DNA from: a virus
Strand: one strand, 5' to 3'
DNA: 33,990 nucleotides
IMG/VR virus record: IMGVR_UViG_3300020200_000089
Location: 1-33,990 of that record
This document shows positions 24,084 to 32,103 of the stretch, piece by piece. The translations under genes and the position numbers were made by a program. How positions within the stretch are numbered: position 1 is the stretch's first letter; every line of letters begins with the position of its first letter. The notes under the pieces are model-generated. The model was not told the DNA's origin, did no database searches, and saw nothing but the letters and a program-made list of their open reading frames with translations.

Positions 24084-25623
24084 AGACCAAAGCAACTTTA
24101 GTATAGAAGGCCAGCAGCGTTACATTACCGATCACTGCGCCAAAAATAATATGCACCTGCAGCAAACCTTTATAGATGATGGCCGCAGCGCAAAAAACTT
24201 CGACCGCCCCAACTGGAAAGCCCTGGAACAATTTATACAACACCACAAGCAGGTAAATTACTTAGTGGTGGTAAAGTATGACCGCTTTAGCCGCAACACC
24301 GCCAAAGGCCTGCAAAAAATTGAAGAACTTGAAAGGCGATACAACATCGTAATAATTTCAATATTTGAGCAAGTGTTTATTGATTATGATAGCCCCTACT
24401 TTTTCAAACAGCGGGCAGATATGCTGGTGCAGGCAGAATTTGAACTGCATGTTATCCGGGATCGCACAAAGTTTGGCATACACCAGGCACTCAGCAACGG
24501 CCGCTTTATAGGTAAAGCCCCTGTGGGCTATACTAATGCAAGGGATGAAAAAAACAAACCCATCATCATAATAAACCCCGCTACGGCACCCATCATCCAC
24601 CAAATATTTATTGATTACCTGGCTGGACACCCCTTTGGTTTTATCCGGCAAAAAGCAATAGCCGCCGGTTTAAAAAGCAAAGACCGCAGTTTTATACCCG
24701 CCGCACTTACTAACCCACTGTATGCGGGCATGGTGCATGTACCGGCATACCGAAAAGAACCAGCCAAAACAATAGATGCGCAGCACCCGGCCATCATTAG
24801 CAAGCACCAGTGGTACGAGGTGCAGCGCCGCCTACAAACCCGCAAAAATCCAAAGGTGCAAATGGCTGATGAAGTACCCTTGCGGGCAAATGTGGCACAT
24901 ACCTGCGGCCGAATGTTAACAGCAGGCAAAAGCAAAGGCCAGCGGCAATACTATTGGTATTACAAGTGCAACACCTGCCCCCGCACTAATTACAGCGCCA
25001 TCACTATGCATAAAAAGTTTGATGAAATGCTGCGGGGCTTATCCTTCAATCAGCAGCATATACAGTACCTAATATCCGAAGCCGAAACGCAGTTGTCGCA
25101 GCGCCAGCAGCAAAGCACAAATGCAATAGTGGCCCTGCGCAAAGAACTGCAGCAAACCATGCAGGATATGGAAGCGATGGAAGAAAAATACATCCGCAAC
25201 CAGATTAAAGCTGACACTTATGAAAAATTCCATCATCGGTACAGCAGCCAGATAGCCGCATTAAATTACCGGGTAAAGCAGCATGGTGCAGATGCCGGTC
25301 AGCAGTGGCGGGCCTTCCGGTCCGGGTTGCATCATTTAGAAAACCTGCAATGGTTATGGCAAAATGCCACCCTTATGCAAAAGCATGAGTTCCTGCGGCT
25401 GGTGTTCAACTCATCCTTGTACTATAATGGCGAAGTTTATCGAACACCTTATATTATGGAAATATTCCACCACAACTTATTAACCCTCAAACAAAAAAAC
25501 CTGCTCCACATAGACGAAGCAGGCCTTTCTTTGGTAAAAAGTATGGAATGTGCCCCCACCTCTACACCTATCGAAAAAACAGAACTCCTTTTGTCCCTTT
25601 TTAATAATATCAAGACTGCTTAA
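24049..25623 (+). CDS. Large serine recombinase (phage integrase)
   Basis: A 524-residue recombinase. Catalytic Ser10 lies in AYIRISTKDQS. The resolvase domain spans about 1-150, with the conserved YDRFSRN. A recombinase domain follows (IHQALSNGRFIGKAPVGY), then a zinc-ribbon region (HTCGRMLTAG ... YYKCNTC), a coiled coil at about 350-400 and a C-terminal tail. The zinc region has His-Thr-Cys where CxxC is more usual. These enzymes insert phage DNA at attB via attP without host supercoiling and need a directionality factor to excise. It lies between primase and replicative ATPase genes, not at an edge of the phage. Confidence 0.93.
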   Translation: MQAIAYIRISTKDQSNFSIEGQQRYITDHCAKNNMHLQQTFIDDGRSAKNFDRPNWKALEQFIQHHKQVNYLVVVKYDRFSRNTAKGLQKIEELERRYNIVIISIFEQVFIDYDSPYFFKQRADMLVQAEFELHVIRDRTKFGIHQALSNGRFIGKAPVGYTNARDEKNKPIIIINPATAPIIHQIFIDYLAGHPFGFIRQKAIAAGLKSKDRSFIPAALTNPLYAGMVHVPAYRKEPAKTIDAQHPAIISKHQWYEVQRRLQTRKNPKVQMADEVPLRANVAHTCGRMLTAGKSKGQRQYYWYYKCNTCPRTNYSAITMHKKFDEMLRGLSFNQQHIQYLISEAETQLSQRQQQSTNAIVALRKELQQTMQDMEAMEEKYIRNQIKADTYEKFHHRYSSQIAALNYRVKQHGADAGQQWRAFRSGLHHLENLQWLWQNATLMQKHEFLRLVFNSSLYYNGEVYRTPYIMEIFHHNLLTLKQKNLLHIDEAGLSLVKSMECAPTSTPIEKTELLLSLFNNIKTA

Positions 25624-25626
25624 CCC

Positions 25627-27978
25627 ATGCCCAACCTCCAAACCCACTTCGCCTCATTGCACCAGGATGCTATCACCTGGAAAGCTGGGTATATTTACAA
25701 CCAGGCCACCAACCCTGCCGACAAAGCCGCCGCCATTGATGCCATCGCCGCCACCATCACCTGCATACCCGGGGTAACAGCCCAAACCACCTATGCCGCT
25801 GAAATAGAACATCAGTTAAAGCTGAAAAAAAATATTGTAGCCAAAGCCATAGAGCAACTGCAAAAACAAAAAGCGCAGAAAGATAAAAAGAGGCGGGCCG
25901 CTATTGATACCAGCGGTGATGAAGAAGGCGGCATCGAAAGTGAGCAGGAAAGTAAAATGCCCAAATGGGTAACCAAAGAAGATGAACAGCACTGGCGCCG
26001 CCACGGCTACTTCCCTTGCAACAAAACAATAAGCGCCCCATCGGGGAATGGGGGTAACAAAAAAATCGGCTACTACTCCATTAATGTGCGGCAAACCGAA
26101 GCCGGGCCCGCTTACAACACCACCGAAATTACCAACTTCCTCACTACGCCCATTATGCATGTGTACAAAGGCGAAGAAAGCCGGCACATAATAGAAATAA
26201 CCAACGGCTATGTAACCGCCGTAAAAGAAATTCCCTCAAAGATCATCCCCAGCCGGGAGCAGTTCCAGGCCGCCCTCGTAACAGAAGGCTCCTTCGCCAT
26301 CTTCGGCAGTAACCTGCAATGGCTGCGCATCGCATCCGAACTGCTGCACAAATTCCCACGCTGTATTGAGCTTGAAGACCTGGGCTTCCACCCAGCCGGC
26401 TTCTTTGCCTACAGCGATTACATACACCAGCCCGGCATCGGTAAAATTGAAGTTGATGGGTACGGCATCCTGGAATCCGGCGGCAAAAAATACCTGCTGC
26501 CCCAGCAGTCCGAAGCCTTCGCACAACTACGGGGTACTGGTGGCGATCCGTTTGAAAATGACCGGGTATTAACTTATAAATTAAGCCCCGTAACCTTTCA
26601 GCAGTGGACCGAAAAAGTAAACCGGGTGTATGGCATCCAGGGCACCGTAGCCATAGCCTACTGCATCTTCACCCTGTTCAGGGATATAGTGGCCAGGGTA
26701 ACCGGCACCAGCCCACACCTGTATTTATACGGACCGCCGCAAAGCGGAAAATCTGTACTGGCCGAAACCATTTACAGCCTGTTTTACATCAACCGTAATT
26801 TCTTTATAGCCTATGAGGGAACGGTGCCGGCGTTCTATACCTACCTAACCCGTTTCATTAACTGCCCCGCAGTGGTTAACGAAGTAGATGCCGACACCAC
26901 CGACCCCGACAGGCTGCAGGCATTCAAGGGCGCTTTTGATTTGGAAGGACGGGAAAAAATGAACATCGCAGCCAAAAGCAACAAACGCAGCACCACCATC
27001 CAGCGCATCAACAGCAGCCTTGTATTGGTGGGGCAGTACATAATAACCAACGACAACAACGCAATTCTCACCCGCAGCATCATCGAAGATTTTTTGCCCA
27101 ACGATAGCCGCACCACCGCCGACATACATGCTTTTGATGAATTAAAACAACTGGGCAAACAAGGCATCACCAGCCTGTTAACAGAACTGGTAAATATGCG
27201 GCCTTATTTTGATACCAACTTCCGTAGCCTGTACTTAGCTCAGTTGGATGAATGGATAAAGCAAACCAGCCAGAAAGGTAGGCCCCTGATGCAGCGCATT
27301 ATGAATAACTATGCAATCCTGGCCACCTGTTATAAAATATTAAACACCCATTACCCGTCATTAAAAATTAAGCATGCAGAATTTACCGGCTACTGCCTCA
27401 AAAAGGCCACACAATGGAGCCAGTTTGTAAGCAGCAGCGACAGCCTCAGTGAGTTTTGGCGCTACATCACCCACATGTATGAAAGCGGGGTATTAAAAGA
27501 CCATGCAGATTTTATAATTGAAAAATCACACGCTGAACAAACCCGGGAAGGCAAGGCCCTGCAGTGGGATGCCGGCGAATATATCCTCTACCTCCGCATT
27601 AATAATGTACATAAGTTATACCAGTTAGAATACAGGAAGCGGACCGGTAAAGATGGCATCAGTATAGAGAACCTGGGCCACTATTTCAAAAGTAAAAAGT
27701 ATTATCTCGGCAAAAAGAAAGACAAACGCTTCCGCCGGTTTTTCGATACCGTGGAGCAGATAGGCGAACTACAGCAGCCCCACAAAAAAATCACCAGCCA
27801 GGAAGTGATAACCAGTTGTGATATGTTCCTATACACTGATTTGCAAAACAGCATTGAAGGCTTCCACCTTGGTAACAACGGGGCAGCCGAAAACCCAAAC
27901 ATTAAACAAAATGAAACCACTCAGCCCACACCAGCACAAAATTTTTCATTTTGGCAGCAAAATCCCGGTTGGGGCTAA
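25627..27978 (+). CDS. Replicative ATPase/helicase (P-loop, phage DNA replication)
   Basis: A 783-residue protein starting 3 nt after the integrase stop. The N-terminal ~110 residues are a charged helical region. The ATPase domain begins near 330: Walker A is G369-PPQSGKS (376), a Walker B-like CPAVVNEVDAD lies at about 413-423, and a later STTIQRINSSLVLVGQYIITN resembles a sensor/arginine-finger region. The arrangement resembles the DUF927/DUF3987-type ATPases found with phage primases. With the short primase it probably forms the initiation/unwinding machine. Its stop codon lies inside the 117-bp element, copy 2. Confidence 0.75.
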   Translation: MPNLQTHFASLHQDAITWKAGYIYNQATNPADKAAAIDAIAATITCIPGVTAQTTYAAEIEHQLKLKKNIVAKAIEQLQKQKAQKDKKRRAAIDTSGDEEGGIESEQESKMPKWVTKEDEQHWRRHGYFPCNKTISAPSGNGGNKKIGYYSINVRQTEAGPAYNTTEITNFLTTPIMHVYKGEESRHIIEITNGYVTAVKEIPSKIIPSREQFQAALVTEGSFAIFGSNLQWLRIASELLHKFPRCIELEDLGFHPAGFFAYSDYIHQPGIGKIEVDGYGILESGGKKYLLPQQSEAFAQLRGTGGDPFENDRVLTYKLSPVTFQQWTEKVNRVYGIQGTVAIAYCIFTLFRDIVARVTGTSPHLYLYGPPQSGKSVLAETIYSLFYINRNFFIAYEGTVPAFYTYLTRFINCPAVVNEVDADTTDPDRLQAFKGAFDLEGREKMNIAAKSNKRSTTIQRINSSLVLVGQYIITNDNNAILTRSIIEDFLPNDSRTTADIHAFDELKQLGKQGITSLLTELVNMRPYFDTNFRSLYLAQLDEWIKQTSQKGRPLMQRIMNNYAILATCYKILNTHYPSLKIKHAEFTGYCLKKATQWSQFVSSSDSLSEFWRYITHMYESGVLKDHADFIIEKSHAEQTREGKALQWDAGEYILYLRINNVHKLYQLEYRKRTGKDGISIENLGHYFKSKKYYLGKKKDKRFRRFFDTVEQIGELQQPHKKITSQEVITSCDMFLYTDLQNSIEGFHLGNNGAAENPNIKQNETTQPTPAQNFSFWQQNPGWG

Positions 27979-28091
27979 AAACACCGCCTACAGCTGCCTA
28001 CAAAATAATAACATAAAAATCAATTAATTATAATAAAAATGTTGTAGGCATGCTTAAAATTTGTAGGCACACCCCCCCTTTTTGTAGGCAT
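27975..28091. repeat. 117-bp palindromic-ended element, copy 2; candidate origin
   Basis: Same length and ends as copy 1 at 9228-9344, in opposite orientation. Two GCCTACA units face three TGTAGGC units across a very AT-rich core (about 28004-28040). Iterons around an AT-rich core, directly after a replicative ATPase gene, resemble a replication origin. The element contains the stop of that gene and the ATG at 28050, so it encodes the first ~13 residues of the methyltransferase. Confidence 0.75.
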
Positions 28092-29240
28092 GGATCTTTA
28101 TTTAGCGGTATTGGCGGTTTTGATTTAGCTGCTGAATGGATGGGATGGGAGAATGTATTTCACTGCGAGTGCAATTCCTTTGGGCAGAAGGTTCTAAAAC
28201 ACTACTGGCCTCAGGCAGAATCTTTTAACGATATAACAAAAACAGACTTTACAAAATATGCAAACAGAATTGATGTTCTCACAGGAGGATTCCCCTGCCA
28301 ACCGTATTCAATGGCTGGAAAGCGAAAGGGCAAAGAAGATGACCGGCATCTCTGGCCTGAAATGCTTAGAGCAATTAGAGAAATTCAGCCAGGTTGGGTT
28401 GTGGGCGAAAATGTTTTCGGCCTTATTAATTGGTCAGGGGGATTGGTTTTCCATGAGGTGCAGGCTGACCTGGAAGCTGCGGGGTACGAAGTTTGGCCGT
28501 ATGTACTTCCAGCTTGTGCCAAAAACGCACCCCACCGAAGGGATAGGGTCTGGTTTGTTGCCCATCTTACCAACCCCGACAGCAATGGACAGCAGCGGGG
28601 CAACGGCAAATATGAAAAGCACACAGGTGAAGGAGGGGAGTATGCACAGCGTAACATTAGCCAGGGCGGTGAATATGGGCTTACTCCCGACCCCACAGGC
28701 GAATTGCAGCAAGGGTATGAACCCGGAAAATATACAACAGAAGGGCGGCAAGTTTTACAACAAGAAAACGGGGACGCAAATTCAAAGCAGTCCGGAACAA
28801 TGGGCGAAAATGGGTTTACTTCCGACACCGACAACACAGGAAGCGGAAACGAATTGCGAACTGACGGAAACGGGGAGACGGAAAACAAAGGACGGGGAGG
28901 ACAGCCACAGCCTGAATCTTGGCAGGATGGCAACGATGGGATTTCTACCGACACCAACGGCACAACTTACAAAACACGGACACACGGAACAATATTGGAA
29001 CAACAGAATTGGGAAAAGGCAAATGGATTTATCAATGTGGAATGCAGAAACAAATGGCAAAACTTCCCAACTCAATCCCCGGTTTGTGGCGGAAATGATG
29101 GGCTTCCCCGAAAATTGGACGGAATTACCTTTTCAAAATGGAGAAACGAAAGCATAAAAGCCTATGGTAATGCAATAGTCCCCCAGGTAGCCTTTGAAAT
29201 TTTTAAAGCAATAGAGAGTGTCCACAGGCATTGCCCATAA
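28050..29240 (+). CDS. dcm: DNA (cytosine-5) methyltransferase, C-terminal half overlapped by a second gene
   Basis: A 396-residue C5-cytosine methyltransferase. Motif I is GSLFSGIGGFD (15-25), the catalytic Cys83 lies in GGFPCQPYS, motif VI is GENV (119-122), motif VIII is PHRRDRVWFVAH (161-172), and motif X near the end is AYGNAIVPQVAFEIF. The region between VIII and X (about 175-350) is low-complexity, Gly/Asn/Glu/Thr-rich and repetitive. It is unlike a normal target-recognition domain, which fits its DNA being constrained by the nested frame at 28258-29157. It probably protects phage DNA from restriction. The first ~13 residues come from the 117-bp element. No better in-frame start exists. 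Confidence 0.9.
   Translation: MLKICRHTPPFCRHGSLFSGIGGFDLAAEWMGWENVFHCECNSFGQKVLKHYWPQAESFNDITKTDFTKYANRIDVLTGGFPCQPYSMAGKRKGKEDDRHLWPEMLRAIREIQPGWVVGENVFGLINWSGGLVFHEVQADLEAAGYEVWPYVLPACAKNAPHRRDRVWFVAHLTNPDSNGQQRGNGKYEKHTGEGGEYAQRNISQGGEYGLTPDPTGELQQGYEPGKYTTEGRQVLQQENGDANSKQSGTMGENGFTSDTDNTGSGNELRTDGNGETENKGRGGQPQPESWQDGNDGISTDTNGTTYKTRTHGTILEQQNWEKANGFINVECRNKWQNFPTQSPVCGGNDGLPRKLDGITFSKWRNESIKAYGNAIVPQVAFEIFKAIESVHRHCP
28258..29157 (+). CDS. Nested gene in the +1 frame of dcm, LLPTPT-repeat protein
   Basis: A 299-codon frame wholly inside dcm, from ATG 28258. The sequence looks truly coding. The N-terminal part (MQTELMFSQEDSPANRI, then WAKMFSALLIGQGDW and CRLTWKLRGTKFGRMYFQLV) is a pattern I know from Bacteroidota phage proteins. 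It is followed by four spaced motifs of the kind GLLPTPT (LPILPTPTAMD, GLLPTPQAN, GLLPTPTTQ, GFLPTPTAQ) and a C-terminus LNPRFVAEMMGFPENWTELPF, often seen next to or fused to dcm-type genes. It may act with the methyltransferase, for example in target recognition; this is inference. The antisense frame 28385-28963 is a shadow. Confidence 0.7.
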   Translation: MQTELMFSQEDSPANRIQWLESERAKKMTGISGLKCLEQLEKFSQVGLWAKMFSALLIGQGDWFSMRCRLTWKLRGTKFGRMYFQLVPKTHPTEGIGSGLLPILPTPTAMDSSGATANMKSTQVKEGSMHSVTLARAVNMGLLPTPQANCSKGMNPENIQQKGGKFYNKKTGTQIQSSPEQWAKMGLLPTPTTQEAETNCELTETGRRKTKDGEDSHSLNLGRMATMGFLPTPTAQLTKHGHTEQYWNNRIGKRQMDLSMWNAETNGKTSQLNPRFVAEMMGFPENWTELPFQNGETKA

Positions 29241-29478
29241 CGCAAAAGGGGTTGGCGAAGTTTCTTTTTTGGGGACTTCAACCACCACAGCCGAAACAAA
29301 GAAACACAGTTTAATAAACCGATAAACTATGATAGAATTACTAACCCCCCAAAAAAGAAATTTTGCTAACCTAATTGTTATGCACAGTTGCTTCCACTAC
29401 ACTTCAATCGGAGGACAAGAAAAAACAAAGAAAAAATTTTACGGGAGGGGTGCGTTGGCATCTTTTAAAAAACAAAAT
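29241..29478 (+). other. Intergenic region between dcm and helicase, with attC-like pairing
   Basis: No convincing gene. An in-frame ATG at 29329 would add 50 residues to the helicase, but that extension lacks the look of the family. GGTT-GAAGT and ACTTC-AACC near 29250-29290 can form a hairpin. CATAAC (29236-29241) and GTTATG (29377-29382), with inner GTTGGC and GCTAAC, give an arrangement loosely like an integron attC site, though the outer boxes match the consensus imperfectly. Confidence 0.35.
29437..29460 (+). repeat. Left flank repeat of the helicase-methyltransferase cassette
   Basis: TTTTACGGGAG, then GGGTG, then CGTTGGCA. The same sequence with one mismatch and without the 5-nt GGGTG lies at 31858-31876, directly after the methyltransferase stop. 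The direct-repeat pair brackets the two-gene cassette. Confidence 0.5.
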
Positions 29479-30855
29479 ATGAACTATACAGAATTTTTAG
29501 AAAACAAAAAACACTCTGCAAGTAATTACGGAATTGAACCAACATTCATTCCTGATGCAATGTTTGATTATCAAAAGTATGTTACCGAATATCTGATTAG
29601 AAAAGGTCGTGCAGCTTGTTTCCTTGATACTGGATTAGGCAAAACAGTAATTGAATTGACTGTTGCAAAAAACTACATCCAGCACACAAATAAACCAGTG
29701 CTGATTATTTGCCCTTTGGCAGTTGCATTTCAGTTTATCAAAGAAGCAGAGAAATTTGGCATTGATGATATTTCTTATTCAAAGGATGGAAAGTATAAAA
29801 CAAAGATTGTTGTTTGCAATTACGAAAGGTTAGAACATTTTGAGCCAACTGATTTTGATTGTGTTATGTTAGATGAAAGTTCTATTCTCAAAAACTTTGA
29901 AGGGGCAACGAAACAACACATCACTACCTTTTTAAAGAAAGTAAAATACAGATTTCTTTTTACTGCGACACCAAGCCCGAATGATTATATTGAATTGGGA
30001 ACAAGTTCAGAGGCGTTGGGATATATGGGTTACACTGATATACTAACAAGGTTTTTTAAGAATAATAATAACACTATAAAAAGTTCAGGTTTGCATCGTG
30101 CAGGGGAAGAATGGTATTTGAAACCTCATGCCGAAAAAGATTTTTGGAAATGGATTGCGTCATGGAGTATTTCAATGCGTAAACCTTCGGACATTGGTTT
30201 TAGCGATGCACTCCACATTTTGCCAAAACTTATTGAGATTGAAACAATAGTCGCAAACTCAAACCCACTTGCAATAAACGGACAAACGCAAATGTTCAAT
30301 TTCCCTGCGGTTAATTTCTTTGAGATAAAAGCAGAAGTCCGGGCAACAATTAAAACCCGTTGTGAAATGGCTTTTGAAAAGGCAACTGACCATGATGCAA
30401 GTGTTTATTGGGTAAACTTGAATGATGAAGCAAGTTTGATTTCACAATTGGACAAAGAAGCACAGGAGGTAAAAGGGCAAATGGATATTGATAAAAAAGA
30501 AGAAATACTACTTGCATTTTCAATGGGAGAAATAAAAAAACTGATTACCAAAACTTCAATTACTGCCTTTGGTTTGAATTGGCAACACTGCAACCACACA
30601 ACATATTTTCCAACTTATTCTTATGAGCAATACTACCAAGCAATAAGAAGGTTTTGGAGGTTCGGGCAAAAAAGAGAAGTGTTTGTTGATTTGATTTTAA
30701 GCGATGGACAAACACGAATAATGCAAAGTTTGCAAGTGAAAAAAGACAAAGCAATTTCAATGTTTGAAAATCTAACCGCAAACACCAACAGCAACTTTGA
30801 AATAAAGACAAAAGAATTTAACAAAGAAATAATTTTACCAAACTTCATAAACTAA
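29479..30855 (+). CDS. SNF2/DEAD-like helicase of a modification cassette
   Basis: A 458-residue protein from ATG 29479 (MNYTEFLENKKH), the start I judge typical for the family; ATG 29329 is possible but would include the flank repeat. Motifs: Q-like FDYQKYV (29-35), Walker A D50-TGLGKT (56), motif II L131-DESS, motif III FTATPSPN (161-168), and a late motif VI region (YYQAIRRFWRFGQK). These are the features of superfamily 2 DNA translocases. The next gene is a DNA methyltransferase 6 nt downstream. Together they may act in DNA modification or defence avoidance. Base composition is clearly more AT-rich than the phage core. Confidence 0.85.
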   Translation: MNYTEFLENKKHSASNYGIEPTFIPDAMFDYQKYVTEYLIRKGRAACFLDTGLGKTVIELTVAKNYIQHTNKPVLIICPLAVAFQFIKEAEKFGIDDISYSKDGKYKTKIVVCNYERLEHFEPTDFDCVMLDESSILKNFEGATKQHITTFLKKVKYRFLFTATPSPNDYIELGTSSEALGYMGYTDILTRFFKNNNNTIKSSGLHRAGEEWYLKPHAEKDFWKWIASWSISMRKPSDIGFSDALHILPKLIEIETIVANSNPLAINGQTQMFNFPAVNFFEIKAEVRATIKTRCEMAFEKATDHDASVYWVNLNDEASLISQLDKEAQEVKGQMDIDKKEEILLAFSMGEIKKLITKTSITAFGLNWQHCNHTTYFPTYSYEQYYQAIRRFWRFGQKREVFVDLILSDGQTRIMQSLQVKKDKAISMFENLTANTNSNFEIKTKEFNKEIILPNFIN

Positions 30856-30861
30856 AACACA

Positions 30862-31845
30862 ATGATTAAAGAACAAGTTATCAAAGAAAATTACGCAATC
30901 TACAACGCTGATTGCATGGATGTAATTCAAACCTTGCCTGATGCAAGTATTGATTTATCGGTTTACTCCCCTCCGTTCGCTGGGTTGTATAATTATTCCA
31001 GTAGCGAAAAAGATTTTTCAAACTGTGAAAGCAAAGAACAATTTTTGGAGCAATACGAATTTTTAGTAAAGCAAATGTCAAGGGTTACAAAAACAGGTAG
31101 AATAAACGCTGTGCATTGCACAGATGTTTTTGATAACCGTTCTTTTCTTTGGGATTTTCCGCATGAGATTATCCGCATACATGAGAAATACGGTTTTCAT
31201 TATCGTAATAGAATTACGATTTGGAAAGAACCTTTGAAAGTTCGCATGAGAACAATGGTGCAAAGTTTAATGCACAAATTTATTGTTGAAGATAGCACAA
31301 GATGTTTTACGGCTATGCCTGATTATGTTTTGATATTTACAAAGGATGGTGATAGTTTAGTTCCTGTAACACATGAAAAAGGATTTACAGAATACTTTGG
31401 CGAAACTCCATTTTTACCCGCACACATTGAAACTTACGGCAACTATGAGGACTTTAAAAAGAAGTGGAAAAATTATGATGGTGAACCAAGCGGAAACAAG
31501 ATGAGCCATTTGATTTGGCAGCGTTACGCAAGTTCGGTTTGGGATGATATTAGAATTGATAATGTTTTGCCATTCAAAGAAAGCCGTGAGGAAGATGATG
31601 AAAAGCATGTTCACCCTTTGCAGTTAGATGTTATTGATAGAATAGTTGAACTATACAGCAACAAAGGCGAATTAGTATTTACTCCATTTATGGGAGTTGG
31701 TTCGGAAGTTTATAGCCCGATTTCACTCGGTAGAAAAGGATTAGGTGTTGAGTTGAAAGATAGTTATTTTAAACAGGCAGTAATGAATATGAAAGATGCT
31801 GAAACAAGGTTCAAAAAGTTTGAACAAACTACTTTAACCTTTTAA
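30862..31845 (+). CDS. DNA methyltransferase, N4-cytosine/N6-adenine class
   Basis: A 327-residue methyltransferase. Catalytic motif IV is S36-PPF (39) in DLSVYSPPF. The SAM-binding motif I comes late (FTPFMGVGS, about 276-280), then GLGVELKDSYF. This is the order of the beta class. SPPF does not decide between N4-cytosine and N6-adenine methylation. It is preceded by the helicase with a 6-nt gap and shares its AT-rich composition. Likely self-protection of phage DNA from host restriction, possibly coupled to the translocase. No restriction endonuclease gene is nearby. Confidence 0.88.
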   Translation: MIKEQVIKENYAIYNADCMDVIQTLPDASIDLSVYSPPFAGLYNYSSSEKDFSNCESKEQFLEQYEFLVKQMSRVTKTGRINAVHCTDVFDNRSFLWDFPHEIIRIHEKYGFHYRNRITIWKEPLKVRMRTMVQSLMHKFIVEDSTRCFTAMPDYVLIFTKDGDSLVPVTHEKGFTEYFGETPFLPAHIETYGNYEDFKKKWKNYDGEPSGNKMSHLIWQRYASSVWDDIRIDNVLPFKESREEDDEKHVHPLQLDVIDRIVELYSNKGELVFTPFMGVGSEVYSPISLGRKGLGVELKDSYFKQAVMNMKDAETRFKKFEQTTLTF

Positions 31846-32103
31846 AAATTGGAACAATTTTATGGGAGCGTTGGCAAAATTTTTTCTTTGTTTGCTGAAA
31901 ATCAAAAACTTAAAAATAGTATTGACGGCTATCGGAGTTTCGTTAATCCACGGACCCATCCCAAATTAAGATCATCCAACGGGCTAAGTATTTACAATAT
32001 ATCCCGGTTGGTTACATGCACATAACCGTTTTGCGGATTGACGAAGGAGGCGGAATTAGATACGAATAAAACGATATTTACGAAAACTATTAAATTTGCA
32101 ACA
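31846..32103 (+). other. Intergenic region after the modification cassette
   Basis: No gene supported. It contains the right flank repeat (31858-31876), a weak AT hairpin at 31845-31861 (AAAATTG/CAATTTT), and TAAATTTG at 32091-32098, a perfect match to the -7 consensus TAnnTTTG directly before the next gene. The part 31890-32040 looks like leftover sequence from an insertion, but nothing identifies it. Confidence 0.4.
31858..31876 (+). repeat. Right flank repeat of the helicase-methyltransferase cassette
   Basis: TTTTATGGGAGCGTTGGCA matches 29437-29460 except for one substitution and a missing 5-nt insert. With its partner it brackets 29461-31857, the AT-rich cassette. Confidence 0.5.

Noticed and set aside
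28385-28963. 192-codon minus-strand frame inside the dcm overlap
   Set aside because: A third coding layer is very unlikely; the protein is Pro/Ser/Cys-rich and is the mirror of the repeated segments.
29329-29478. 50-residue N-terminal extension of the helicase
   Set aside because: It contains the flank repeat and has no resemblance to the family; ATG 29479 (MNYTEFLENK) gives the expected N-terminus.
28050-31845. Complete DISARM or restriction-modification defence system
   Set aside because: Two methyltransferases and a helicase are present, but no nuclease and no DISARM core genes (drmA/drmB/drmC); a phage modification cassette is the simpler reading.
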